From: Paenibacillus sp. J23TS9
GTDB taxonomy: Bacteria > Bacillota > Bacilli > Paenibacillales > Paenibacillaceae
Length of the DNA stretch: 64,000 bases
Assembly (NCBI RefSeq): GCF_018403225.1
Contig: NZ_BOSG01000001.1
Span: 1-64,000, forward strand
Reading direction: 5' to 3'
Shown: one piece after another, positions 44,242-53,051 of the stretch
Position numbering within the stretch: the stretch's first letter is position 1
Layout: every line of letters begins with the position of its first letter
Notes under the pieces: model-generated
The model's database searches: none
What the model saw: only the letters and a program-made list of their open reading frames with translations
Told to the model about the DNA's origin: nothing
Translations under genes and position numbers: made by a program

Positions 44242-45540
44242 TTGAAATCTGGATTTTGGCAGAAAAGTCTCGGTTTAAGACCGGGAGACAACTGGAAGAA
44301 AGAGCTCATTGCCGGGGCGGTATCTTATTTTTCAGTCGTATACATTGTTATGGTAAACGCAAACATCCTGCATGATGCGGGAATGCCACTGAAAGCAGCA
44401 ATGATCGGCACCATTTTGACCTCGATCGCAGGATGTTTGCTCATGGCATTTGGCGGTAAATCGCCGATTGTGGTTGTACCGGGCATGGGAATTAACGCAT
44501 TCTTCACCTATACGCTGGTTCATTCCATGAAACTGGGCTGGGAGGAAGCCCTGATGGTCGTGGCCGTGACGGGTGTTCTGTTCACAATAGTGACCTTTAC
44601 CTCGTTGTACCGGATTATCAGCGAAGCGATACCGCAAAATCTTCAGCATGGGATCACTGTCGGGATCGGTTTGTTTTTGACCTTTATTGGCCTGCAAAAG
44701 AGTGAAATTGTGATTGCGCATCAGACAACGTTTGTGACGATTGGCCATTTTAGTGATCCTTCGGTCATCGTAGCCTGCATTACCCTGCTGCTTGCTTTGG
44801 TTCTCTTTATTCGCGGTATTCAGGGGGGACTTCTGATCAGTATCCTTGCGGGTACGGGGCTGGCTTACCTGCTCGGAGCTGTCAAGCCGGCACAGCAGAT
44901 GGAGTCCGGTCATATCTTCAAACAGTATGGTGCAATATTCGGGCATTTGTCGTGGTCGGGTATCGGCAGCCTGGTGTTCTGGATCGCGGTATTTCTGCTG
45001 CTGCTAATCGTTGTGTTTGAGAACATCGGATTGATCGCGGCGCAGACCCGGATGATTGAACGTCCGGAGAATTTCAAGGGAAGCCTGCGGGCATTATCGC
45101 TGACGAATATTTTTGCCGGCATTTTCGGCAGCAGTCCAGTCGTGGCTGCGGCGGAGACAACGGCGGGCATTGCGGCTGGCGGACGAACCGGTCTGACTTC
45201 ACTCGTATCTGCTGTTCTATTCGGAGCTACGTTCTTTTTCATCCCGCTGCTCGCTTATATCCCTGACAGCGCAATTGCTCCGATACTGATTGTGATTGGC
45301 GGATTGATGGTTCAGAACGTCAAGGAAATGGATTTTGGCGATCTCACGGAAGCTTTTCCGGCATTTCTGATCATGGTCATGATTCCTTTCACATACAGTA
45401 TTGTGGATGGCATGGCTTTCGGATTTATTGCTTATCCGGTTGTAAAGCTTGCCCGGGGAAAAGGTAGAGATGTTTCTCCTGTGCTTTATGGCATAGCCGC
45501 CTTGTTTGTTGCCAACTTTGTCCTGCATTCATTAATGTAG
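44242..45540 (+). CDS. Purine permease, AzgA-like NCS2 family
   Basis: 432 residues from a TTG start 6 bases after GAGGAGG. About 13 membrane segments. PGMGINAFFTYTLV and SSPVVAAAETTAGIAAGGRTGL are the signature stretches of the AzgA/PbuG/PbuO branch, which imports adenine, guanine or hypoxanthine with protons. Which base it prefers cannot be told from sequence. Confidence 0.9.
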   Translation: MKSGFWQKSLGLRPGDNWKKELIAGAVSYFSVVYIVMVNANILHDAGMPLKAAMIGTILTSIAGCLLMAFGGKSPIVVVPGMGINAFFTYTLVHSMKLGWEEALMVVAVTGVLFTIVTFTSLYRIISEAIPQNLQHGITVGIGLFLTFIGLQKSEIVIAHQTTFVTIGHFSDPSVIVACITLLLALVLFIRGIQGGLLISILAGTGLAYLLGAVKPAQQMESGHIFKQYGAIFGHLSWSGIGSLVFWIAVFLLLLIVVFENIGLIAAQTRMIERPENFKGSLRALSLTNIFAGIFGSSPVVAAAETTAGIAAGGRTGLTSLVSAVLFGATFFFIPLLAYIPDSAIAPILIVIGGLMVQNVKEMDFGDLTEAFPAFLIMVMIPFTYSIVDGMAFGFIAYPVVKLARGKGRDVSPVLYGIAALFVANFVLHSLM

Positions 45541-45573
45541 TACTGAAAAAGAGACTTGGGGAGGAGGAATGAC

Positions 45574-46533
45574 ATGACACTTATACAATCATTCACAGAA
45601 GGACAGGAAGTTACGGGGTATTATCTATTAAAATCTGTAAACGTGAAGCAGACTAATTCTACACCCCCGAAGGATTATTTCGATATTATTCTTTCAGATA
45701 CCAGCGGGGAAATCTCGGCCAAGTACTGGGATGCTTCTTCAACGGACAAGGAAACATTTTTTGCACCCATGCTGGTTAAGGTGCGGGGTGTAGTTCAGTT
45801 GTACCGTGAGCGCCTGCAATTTAAGGTTAATAAAATCCGTCCGGTATCGGATGATGAAGGTTATAATATTACCGATTTTGTGCGTGCGGCTCCTGTTCCG
45901 CCAAATGATCTCGTATATACAATCAAAACAGCTGCATCCAGTATTCAGGATGTGGAGATGCAGGTCATTATTGACCACTGCTTCAGCAAGATTGGTGACA
46001 AACTGATGCATTATCCTGCGGCTAAAGGGATGCATCACGCATTTTATGCAGGTCTGGCCTACCATATGGTGCGTATGCTGGAGCTGGCAGAATTCATATG
46101 CAGACAGCGGCCATTTCTGAACAGGGACCTTTTGGTCGCTGGCATCATTTTGCATGATATTGCCAAGACGGAAGAATTGACGGCAGAGCTCGGTATCGTC
46201 AGCGAGTATAGCTTTACCGGGAAGCTGATCGGACATATTCCGCTTGCCGCAGGCTGGGTTACAGAAGCAGCAGTTATCCATGGCATGGATGTAAACTCTG
46301 AAAAAATCGTTCTGCTGCAGCATATGATATTAGCTCATCATAATTTACCTGAATGGGGTAGTACGGTACAGCCGCAAATACCCGAAGCGCTCGCGCTGCA
46401 TTTGATCGATCAAATGGACGCGAAGCTGCAGGCTGCGGAGGATGCGATCTCCACGATGCCTACGACCGATGATTGGACCTCTCCGGTCCGAGCTCTGGAG
46501 AATAAGGCATTCTATCGGGCCAAAGGGGAATAG
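45574..46533 (+). CDS. yhaM: 3'-5' exoribonuclease YhaM family
   Basis: 319 residues starting MTLIQSFTEG after GGAGGAGG. The N-terminal OB fold (about 15-110) binds nucleic acid. The HD domain (about 150-290) has GMHHAFYAGLAYH, LHDIAKTEEL and MILAHHNLPEWG metal ligands. YhaM/CBF1 trims RNA 3' ends in a Mn-dependent way. Confidence 0.92.
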   Translation: MTLIQSFTEGQEVTGYYLLKSVNVKQTNSTPPKDYFDIILSDTSGEISAKYWDASSTDKETFFAPMLVKVRGVVQLYRERLQFKVNKIRPVSDDEGYNITDFVRAAPVPPNDLVYTIKTAASSIQDVEMQVIIDHCFSKIGDKLMHYPAAKGMHHAFYAGLAYHMVRMLELAEFICRQRPFLNRDLLVAGIILHDIAKTEELTAELGIVSEYSFTGKLIGHIPLAAGWVTEAAVIHGMDVNSEKIVLLQHMILAHHNLPEWGSTVQPQIPEALALHLIDQMDAKLQAAEDAISTMPTTDDWTSPVRALENKAFYRAKGE

Positions 46534-46569
46534 AAAGATCGTAATAACAGCATAGGAGCGAATATATCA

Positions 46570-46971
46570 GTGACAGAGAAGCATAACGACGCTCCGCAAA
46601 AGACTTTAAGGTTCTCTAAGCGAAGAGGCAAGCACATAGATGGAGCCGGATTGGATTCAAACACCGGATTCCCGCAGCTCGCAGAGCAGCTTCAGCGGGC
46701 CGCTGAGGGGATCAGGGAGATGGAACTGATGCCGGGTTCTGCCTCGCTCAATTTGCCTGAATGGAGTCCAGGTATCAGAGTCAGACATAAGCAGCATCCG
46801 GAATACGGAACAGGAATGATTCGGACTGTTATTTCGGGTGGAATGTCCGTTTATTGCAGCTTTGATCAATTTTCTTTATCGGCCCAAAGCTGGACTCCAT
46901 CGGGCTATTACCGTATCAGTCAGCTCGAAAAGGTGGAAGAGGTTGACAAAAGCGAAAGAACTCTAATATAA
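46570..46971 (+). CDS. Hypothetical protein with Tudor-like motif
   Basis: 133 residues from a GTG start after AGGAG. The C-terminal part has PGIRVRHKQHPEYGTGMI, the pattern of small Tudor/CarD-like beta barrels seen at the end of UvrD-type helicases and RNA-polymerase-binding proteins. The N-terminus is basic and probably disordered. It lies 36 bases after the YhaM gene, so likely cotranscribed. Function unknown. Confidence 0.6.
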   Translation: MTEKHNDAPQKTLRFSKRRGKHIDGAGLDSNTGFPQLAEQLQRAAEGIREMELMPGSASLNLPEWSPGIRVRHKQHPEYGTGMIRTVISGGMSVYCSFDQFSLSAQSWTPSGYYRISQLEKVEEVDKSERTLI

Positions 46972-47020
46972 TTTTTGGCGTAACTGTCTTTAAAATATGA
47001 CGACATGAGGTGGAAAGGAA

Positions 47021-47062
47021 ATGGAAATATTATCTACTGTTCTAACAAGAGAACTGGCCTAA
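47021..47062 (+). CDS. 13-residue leader peptide of the ABC-F gene
   Basis: ATG after GGTGGAAAGGAA encodes MEILSTVLTRELA and then TAA. Terminator-like hairpins follow at once, the design of ribosome-mediated attenuators ahead of antibiotic-inducible genes. Translation or stalling here would alter folding downstream: ACTGTTCT inside the ORF (47036-47043) can pair with AGAACAGT at 47101-47108. Confidence 0.65.
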   Translation: MEILSTVLTRELA

Positions 47063-47065
47063 AAC

Positions 47066-47182
47066 GGGAGAAGTCTGCCCTTTTTTAACAAGCCATCTCG
47101 AGAACAGTTGATATGATCCGAATCCTTTCTTACTCTGCTATAGCGTAAAGGAGTGAGGTGTATTCGCCTTACTCTTTTTTTT
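47066..47182 (+). promoter_or_regulatory. Transcription attenuator with alternative hairpins
   Basis: Three structures are visible. (1) GGGAG-AAGT-CT(g)CCC then TTTTTT at 47066-47086. (2) CCTTTCTTACTC at 47124-47135 can pair with GAGTGAGG at 47151-47158. (3) GAGTGAGG at 47151-47158 can instead pair with CCTTACTC at 47167-47174, followed by eight T, forming a terminator. Structures 2 and 3 exclude each other. Confidence 0.7.
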
Positions 47183-47291
47183 ATGCCCGGCAAAGATAGA
47201 GAAGCAACCCTGTATTTTAAATTTCATACTACTGTTTCTCCGGATGGCTTTCGCTTCTAATCAAGTTGAAAACCAAAAGGAGAGAAAAATC

Positions 47292-48839
47292 ATGAGTATT
47301 TTAAATGTTACCGATCTGACGCATATGTATGGTGATCAGATGACGTTTGCACATATGAATTTCCGCTTGCTTCCAGGTGAGCATGCCGGTTTGGTCGGCG
47401 TCAATGGCGCCGGTAAGTCCACTTTGTTCCGTCTGCTTACCGGCAATTTATTGCCGGATGCGGGCAAAATTGAATGGGCATCGCAGGTGCAGGTCGGGTT
47501 TCTGGAGCAGCATATCGGCCTGCAGCCGGGAACTACCATCAGACAATACTTGGAGCGGGCGTTTCAGTATTTGTATGATATGGAGAGGGAAATGAACAGC
47601 ATCGCGGAGCGCTTTGCGGATGCGGGCGATCAGCTGGATGCCCTATTACGGAATTACGGGGAGCTCCAGGCAGCTTTGGAGCATCATGAGTTTTATCAGG
47701 TTTCCTCCAAAATTGAAGATATCGCGTCAGGCCTCGGCATCATGGATATGGGACTCGACAAGGATGTCAGTTTGCTTAGCGGAGGGCAAAAGACCAAGCT
47801 ATTGCTGGCAAAGCTGCTGCTCGAGGAGCCACAGGTGCTATTGCTCGATGAGCCTACGAACTACCTGGATACGATCCACATCGAATGGCTTACCGGTTAT
47901 CTCAAACGCTACAAGCATGCTTACATCGTCGTTTCTCACGATGAGCATTTTCTGAATGAAATTACGACGGTTATTTTTCATTTGGCCCATCAAAACATCA
48001 GACGCTATGCCGGCAATTACCAGCATTTCAAGAAAGAGCTGGCACTTGGGCAGGCCCAGCAGCATACGGCTTTTGAGAAGCAGAGCAAGGAGATCGAAAA
48101 GCTGGAAGCTTTTATCGACAAGAATCGGATCCGTAAAGCCAAGCAGGCCAAAAGCCGCGAGAAGATGCTCAGTAGAATTGTCCGAGTCGAGAAGCCGACA
48201 GATGGCCCTTCCCCGCGATTCACGTTTGCTACCCCTGGCGTTACAGCAGGAGCGGCGGTCTTTGAGACAAAGCAATTGAAGGTTGGCTACGACAGTCCTC
48301 TGTTCAAGCCTGTGTCGCTGAAGGTGCGCAGAGGCGATAAAATTGCGATTGTCGGTGAAAACGGTGCGGGCAAGTCTACACTTGTAAATACTCTGCTTGG
48401 CCACATCCAACCGCTGGAAGGAGAGTTAATTGCGCAGGAGCAGGTAAAAGCGGCTTATTATCGTCAGGAGGATATCGCATCAGGAGAAACGCCGATGGAG
48501 AGGGTATGGGCGCTGCGGCCTGACCTGACGCAAAAAGACATCCGCAAGGTGCTTGCCATGTCCGGCCTTACGGCAGAGCATATCCGCAAGCCGATCTGCG
48601 CACTCAGCGGTGGTGAGCAGGCCAAGGTGCGGCTGTCGGAGCTGATGCTTACACCTAGTCACTTGCTGGTCCTTGATGAACCGACGAACCATCTGGATAT
48701 CAGGGCAAAGGAAGCACTGAAAAAAGGACTTGAGGAATATAAGGGAACAATTCTGCTTGTTTCCCATGAACCGGCCTTTTATAAGGATTGGGTAACGGAT
48801 GTGTGGACGGTGGGAGAATGGAGAGCAAGTCTGCGGTAA
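47292..48839 (+). CDS. ABC-F family ATPase (YfmM-like)
   Basis: 515 residues starting MSILNVTDLT after AAAGGAGAG; the longer upstream frame overlaps the leader without a binding site. Two ABC domains without membrane segments: GVNGAGKST, LSGGQKTK and LLLDEPTNYLD, then GENGAGKST, LSGGEQAKVRL and VLDEPTNHLD. A charged linker lies between (KLEAFIDKNRIRKAKQAK). ABC-F proteins bind the ribosomal E site; some free ribosomes from antibiotics, others aid hard-to-translate sequences. Overall sequence resembles YfmM of B. subtilis, not a named resistance factor. The attenuator argues for induction by ribosome-stalling drugs. Confidence 0.88.
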   Translation: MSILNVTDLTHMYGDQMTFAHMNFRLLPGEHAGLVGVNGAGKSTLFRLLTGNLLPDAGKIEWASQVQVGFLEQHIGLQPGTTIRQYLERAFQYLYDMEREMNSIAERFADAGDQLDALLRNYGELQAALEHHEFYQVSSKIEDIASGLGIMDMGLDKDVSLLSGGQKTKLLLAKLLLEEPQVLLLDEPTNYLDTIHIEWLTGYLKRYKHAYIVVSHDEHFLNEITTVIFHLAHQNIRRYAGNYQHFKKELALGQAQQHTAFEKQSKEIEKLEAFIDKNRIRKAKQAKSREKMLSRIVRVEKPTDGPSPRFTFATPGVTAGAAVFETKQLKVGYDSPLFKPVSLKVRRGDKIAIVGENGAGKSTLVNTLLGHIQPLEGELIAQEQVKAAYYRQEDIASGETPMERVWALRPDLTQKDIRKVLAMSGLTAEHIRKPICALSGGEQAKVRLSELMLTPSHLLVLDEPTNHLDIRAKEALKKGLEEYKGTILLVSHEPAFYKDWVTDVWTVGEWRASLR

Positions 48840-48889
48840 TTCCGTGGACTGGGATGAGTTTTCAAATGGCCCCTATGGTGAATGCACTT

Positions 48890-48909
48890 TCAGTGTGATA
48901 TACTGAAAA
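48890..48909 (+). terminator. Hairpin after the ABC-F gene
   Basis: TTTCAGT and ACTGAAA pair around a short loop, followed by ATCCTTTC. Weak terminator candidate. Confidence 0.4.
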
Positions 48910-48934
48910 TCCTTTCTAAGCGGGCTTAGGCTTT

Positions 48935-49075
48935 ATGAGCAAAAGCATCGACTTACCAGGGTTGGGACGGCTTGGCGGTGGTTTCATGAAGAAGAAAACT
49001 TTTCACGGACGCCAATTAACAGTCAACCGTCCCCCCGAAGCCTTCTCGGCTTACGGAAAAACTTTTAGGAGGTAA
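48935..49075 (+). CDS. Possible 46-residue ORF ahead of helD
   Basis: ATG to TAA, ending 6 bases before the helD start, with the helD ribosome binding site (TTAGGAGG) inside its last codons. The peptide begins MSKSIDLPGLGRLGGGFMKK and is strongly basic. A hairpin CCGAAGCC-TTCTC-GGCTT(A)CGG lies within it at 49033-49055. No good binding site precedes its ATG. It could be a regulatory leader whose translation uncovers the helD start. Confidence 0.4.
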   Translation: MSKSIDLPGLGRLGGGFMKKKTFHGRQLTVNRPPEAFSAYGKTFRR

Positions 49076-49081
49076 CTGAAA

Positions 49082-51247
49082 TTGGAACAGACTTTTCAAA
49101 GTGCCTATCAAGAGGAAGAGCGAAGGCTAAATGCAACTATTGCGGAAATTGATAAGCAGCTTGGGCGGCTGCGCGGCATCGATGTCTATACAGGACATGA
49201 CTTTACTGAGCAAGTTCTGGAGGCAGGACGTGAGGAGAAAAGGCAGTCGCTGGCCAAAAGCCTGCCGGCACCTTACTTCGGACGGCTGGATTTCCAAGAA
49301 AACAAAGATGGAGAGCCAAAACCGCTCTATATCGGAAAAATCGGTGTGGATCACGGGGAAGTCGGAGATCAGCCGATGGTCATTGATTGGCGGGCACCGA
49401 TTGCCAGCGTATTTTATTCCTTTACCGGGGGCGATGACCCGGCTGCGTACGAAGCACCGGAGGGAACCATTGAGGGCCTGGTGTATTTAAAACGCAACCT
49501 AGTCATCCGGAAACAAATTTTGGAACGGGTATCCGATACGTATGACCGCGACAGCGATCAGCCGGCTGTATCGGATGAATTTCTCGTTTACCGGCTGGGT
49601 GAGAACAAGGATAACAAGCTGCGTGATATCGTCTCCACCATTCAGGCGGAACAGGACCAGATTATTCGAGCGGCGAAAAACACGGCACTGATCATTCAGG
49701 GGGTTGCGGGAAGCGGAAAAACAACCGTTGCCCTTCACCGTCTCGCCTTTTTGCTGTATCAGTATAAGGAGCAGGTTACGGCTGAGAAAATGATTATTTT
49801 CGCGCCGAACCATATGTTCCTGGATTATATTTCGGATGTGCTGCCAGAGCTTGGTGTAGGGGATATCCAGCAGAGTACGTTCACGGATTGGGCCTTGAAG
49901 CTGCTTGGCATAGATCTTGCGATTGCGGATACGTCCGAAACGCTTGATTACTGGTTTGAGTCAGCTGGAGGGATGCCTGAAGTGAATGATGAGGTACCCG
50001 GCCGGTTTAAGGGCTCAATCAGCTTCATGAATATGATTCGCAGCTGCCTGGAATCCATGGAAAATGTTTCAGTGCCCGAAGCGGATTTCATGCCGTGGGA
50101 AGGTGCTGTGCTGAAGCGAAGTATGATTCTTCACTGGTTCAATGAGGAATACAAGCCGTATCCGCTAGCTAAGCGCAAAGAACGGGTCATGGCGAGAATT
50201 CACCGCTGGGTCGAGATGGAGCTGAAGAAATCGCCATCGGCTGCGGCGCTGAAGGAACGGAAGAAAAAGGCAGCCCAGCGCGAGAAATCCTATGCGACCA
50301 AATGGCCGAAATACGAGCCGCTTGTGCTGTATAAGCAGATGTTCAAGGCGTTGAAGCTGCAGGCAGGCTGGCCTGAGGAACTGCTTGCGCTTATTCCGGA
50401 CAGTGTAATGAAATCAACGCAAAAGGATTTGAAAAAGGATATTATCCGTGAAGAGGACCTGCCAGGGCTTCTGTACATCCATTATCTGCTCCATGACATT
50501 ACGGGTGAACAGCGCTTTGATCATATTGTTATTGATGAGGCGCAGGATTTCTCTCCGTTCCAGGTTGCCGTTCTTGATTTGTTTGTTCGAGGTCATTCCT
50601 TTACCATACTCGGCGATCTGTCCCAAGGCATTCATGCGTACCGGGGAGTCCACAGTTGGGAAGAAATGAGCTCATTGTTCGCTCCGGAGCAAACGGCTTA
50701 TTTTGCCCTGACGCGAAGCTATCGATCGACCATGGAAATCATAGAATTTGCCAACCGTATTTTGGAAAAGGGTGTGAACAGCGATCTCCTTGCCGTACCG
50801 GTGTTCCGGAGCGGAAATCCGGTACGTATGATTCCTTACGGGGGTCATGAGCAGGAGCGGCTGAATGATCTCCGCAAAGGGATGCAGAAGCTGTCTACGG
50901 GTGAATACCGCACGGTTGCTATTTTGACACGGACTCTTAAGGAAGCGAAGGAGCTGTATGAACAGCTGCTGCCTGACATTCCGGAGCTTCATTTGATCGA
51001 TGGCGGGAAAAAAGCGTATGAGGGAGGACTTTCCGTCCTGCCGGTCTACCTCTCGAAAGGTCTTGAATTCGATGCTGTTATCGTAGCGGACGCGGATCCG
51101 GTGCATTATGGTACTTCGGCTTGGGATGCCAAGCTGATGTATGTGGGCTGCACGCGTGCACTCCATGAGCTGTGGCTGATGCATGAAGGCCCTCTTCCGG
51201 ATTATTTGCAAAATATGCACGAAGATATTGCGGTCACAGGCTGGTAA
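49082..51247 (+). CDS. helD: RNA polymerase recycling motor HelD
   Basis: 721 residues, TTG start after TAGGAGG. An N-terminal coiled coil (QEEERRLNATIAEIDKQLGR) that enters the polymerase secondary channel is followed by a UvrD-like superfamily 1 ATPase: Walker A GVAGSGKTTVALHR near residue 207, DEAQDFSPFQ, TRSYRSTMEI and the late motif YLSKGLEFDAVIVADA. HelD removes stalled RNA polymerase from DNA; some relatives give rifamycin tolerance. It follows the ABC-F gene on the same strand. Confidence 0.94.
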   Translation: MEQTFQSAYQEEERRLNATIAEIDKQLGRLRGIDVYTGHDFTEQVLEAGREEKRQSLAKSLPAPYFGRLDFQENKDGEPKPLYIGKIGVDHGEVGDQPMVIDWRAPIASVFYSFTGGDDPAAYEAPEGTIEGLVYLKRNLVIRKQILERVSDTYDRDSDQPAVSDEFLVYRLGENKDNKLRDIVSTIQAEQDQIIRAAKNTALIIQGVAGSGKTTVALHRLAFLLYQYKEQVTAEKMIIFAPNHMFLDYISDVLPELGVGDIQQSTFTDWALKLLGIDLAIADTSETLDYWFESAGGMPEVNDEVPGRFKGSISFMNMIRSCLESMENVSVPEADFMPWEGAVLKRSMILHWFNEEYKPYPLAKRKERVMARIHRWVEMELKKSPSAAALKERKKKAAQREKSYATKWPKYEPLVLYKQMFKALKLQAGWPEELLALIPDSVMKSTQKDLKKDIIREEDLPGLLYIHYLLHDITGEQRFDHIVIDEAQDFSPFQVAVLDLFVRGHSFTILGDLSQGIHAYRGVHSWEEMSSLFAPEQTAYFALTRSYRSTMEIIEFANRILEKGVNSDLLAVPVFRSGNPVRMIPYGGHEQERLNDLRKGMQKLSTGEYRTVAILTRTLKEAKELYEQLLPDIPELHLIDGGKKAYEGGLSVLPVYLSKGLEFDAVIVADADPVHYGTSAWDAKLMYVGCTRALHELWLMHEGPLPDYLQNMHEDIAVTGW

Positions 51248-51262
51248 TCCGGCTTGCTGCAA

Positions 51263-51300
51263 AAGAGAACTGTCACATGAAGACAGTTCTCTTTTTTTTT
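51263..51300 (+). terminator. Terminator after helD
   Basis: AAGAGAACTGTC pairs with GACAGTTCTCTT around ACATGAA, followed by a run of T. Confidence 0.95.
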
Positions 51301-51313
51301 ATTTTTCCAAGCG

Positions 51314-51342
51314 TTGACAAAATCAATAAAACAGAATATAGT
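51314..51342 (+). promoter_or_regulatory. Sigma-A promoter of the dehydrogenase gene
   Basis: TTGACA (51314-51319) and TATAGT (51337-51342) with a 17-bp spacer. Confidence 0.87.
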
Positions 51343-51353
51343 GGATTTATAAA

Positions 51354-51372
51354 TGAATGAACAATTCATTCA
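51354..51372. promoter_or_regulatory. TetR-type operator
   Basis: TGAATGA-ACAAT-TCATTCA is a perfect 7-bp inverted repeat with a 5-bp centre. It lies just downstream of the -10 box, where a bound TetR protein would block transcription. A TetR gene follows the dehydrogenase, making a self-contained switch. Confidence 0.7.
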
Positions 51373-51391
51373 ACAAAACGGAGGAATAATT

Positions 51392-52318
51392 ATGTTAAAT
51401 GTGCAAAAGGAAAATTCGGTCTTGCCATGGTCTATCCGGAACAAATATGTACTCATTACAGGGGCAACCAGTGGCATTGGGCTTGCCGCGGCGCTTAAGC
51501 TGGCAAAGGATGGTGCAAGACTCGGCATCATTGCCCGGAACAGGGATAGAGCCGTGGAATGCGTAGAACGGATCCGTACGGAAAGTGGTATGCATCATGA
51601 CCAAATCGATATTTTTATAGCTGATATGGGCTCTCTCCGCTCTGTTCGGCAGGTTGCCGGTGAAATTCTCGAAGCTTGCCCGCATATTGATGTGCTGGTC
51701 AACAATGCAGGTGCCTTTTACGATCAGAGACACTGGAGCGAAGATAAATTTGAAATGACATGGGCTGTAAATCATCTGGGACCGTTTCTGTTGACCATTC
51801 TGCTATTGGACCGTCTTAAAGAAAATAGAGAGGCCCGGATTATCTTCACCTCTTCGCATGGTCATAAAATGGCGAGAGAGGGGATTGGTTACGATGATCT
51901 GGATGGCCATCGCTTATATAGTCCGTTCAAAAGGCTTCTCGGTGGTGCCAATCTCCGATATGGCGAAACGAAGCTAGCTAATCTGCTGCTCACGGTGGAG
52001 CTTGCCAAAAGATTGCAGGGTACCGGCGTGACGGCAAATTGCTTTGATCCGGGACTCGTGTCCACAGGCTTTAACATGAATAACGGCGCACTCGCAAGAA
52101 TGACGATGGCCTGCATGAAGCCGTTCTCCCGTACACCTGAAAAGGGGGCGGAAACACTGGTATGGCTCGCAGAATCCGCCGAACTAACGGGTCAAAGCGG
52201 CAATTATTACAAGGATTTGAAGTTGGGGACTTCCTCCAGGGCTGCCCAAGATTCCGAAAGTGCTGCTCATCTTTGGGAGATCAGCGAGAAGCAGATTAGA
52301 GCCGCCTTTTCCAAGTGA
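51392..52318 (+). CDS. Short-chain dehydrogenase/reductase (retinol-dehydrogenase-like)
   Basis: 308 residues starting MLNVQKENSV, 8 bases after GGAGGAA. Classical SDR with cofactor loop TGATSGIGLAAAL, NNAG (VLVNNAGAFYD), catalytic Ser in IIFTSSHGHK and YGETK as the catalytic YxxxK. The RNRDRAVECVERI region suggests NADPH. The overall form resembles the RDH/WWOX-like SDRs. It is controlled by the operator just upstream, so probably induced by a xenobiotic or lipid ligand. Substrate unknown. Confidence 0.9.
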   Translation: MLNVQKENSVLPWSIRNKYVLITGATSGIGLAAALKLAKDGARLGIIARNRDRAVECVERIRTESGMHHDQIDIFIADMGSLRSVRQVAGEILEACPHIDVLVNNAGAFYDQRHWSEDKFEMTWAVNHLGPFLLTILLLDRLKENREARIIFTSSHGHKMAREGIGYDDLDGHRLYSPFKRLLGGANLRYGETKLANLLLTVELAKRLQGTGVTANCFDPGLVSTGFNMNNGALARMTMACMKPFSRTPEKGAETLVWLAESAELTGQSGNYYKDLKLGTSSRAAQDSESAAHLWEISEKQIRAAFSK

Positions 52319-52371
52319 CAGTACTTGATGCTCCGTGACCTCAGCCCTACAATGGTGTTATCACATAAGTT

Positions 52372-52992
52372 ATGAATGGAGTTGAAGCAGCAGTGTCGCC
52401 ATTAAACGACCATCAGCTGGAACAAATTCACGAGGAACGCAAAAGGCAAATTAAAAAAGCGGCACTTAAAGTATTCGCACTGCACGGTATTGCCGGTACG
52501 AAAATAAGCTCCATTGCAGCTGCAGCGGGTATTAGCCAGGGATTATCTTACCGTTATTTTTCCTCTAAGGAAGAGCTATTCACCGAACTGGTGCAGGAAG
52601 CTCTGGATGAGGCCGAGTCTGCAATGGGGCATATTCACGAGCTCCCGGGTAGTCCTGCGGAACAAATCAGAGCCTTTACATGCCTGATGCTTGATCCGGA
52701 CAACAGACTGTCATTTCTGTTGATCCGCCAGGTACAGATATCGGAAGATGCGCCTGAAGCAGCGAAGCGTTTGATTAGGCAGCATCCCCCTGAAATGACA
52801 ATTGAGCGCCTCGTACCTATTTTCATCAAGGGACAGGAATTGGGAGAATTTTATGAGGGCGAACCGGTACAACTGCTGCTGTGCTACTTTTCTGTCATTA
52901 CAGGCTTGATGCTTCAGGAAAGCCCGTATGGAGAGGATTTCTGGACCCGTCAGGCAGATGTCTTGATGAGAATGATCAAAAAAATAAGGTAA
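52372..52992 (+). CDS. TetR family transcriptional regulator
   Basis: 206 residues if ATG 52372 is used; a GTG at 52393 is an alternative, and neither has an ideal binding site. The helix-turn-helix (about 25-75) reads LKVFALHGIAGTKISSIAAA and GISQGLSYRYFSSKEELF. The C-terminal helices form the ligand pocket. It lies 53 bases after the dehydrogenase and likely binds the TGAATGA repeat at 51354. Confidence 0.9.
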   Translation: MNGVEAAVSPLNDHQLEQIHEERKRQIKKAALKVFALHGIAGTKISSIAAAAGISQGLSYRYFSSKEELFTELVQEALDEAESAMGHIHELPGSPAEQIRAFTCLMLDPDNRLSFLLIRQVQISEDAPEAAKRLIRQHPPEMTIERLVPIFIKGQELGEFYEGEPVQLLLCYFSVITGLMLQESPYGEDFWTRQADVLMRMIKKIR

Positions 52993-53051
52993 AGAACGTC
53001 TATACTCGTTCTTTCGCTTGAAGCTAGGCTCTAAATATGAGTTAATAAAGA

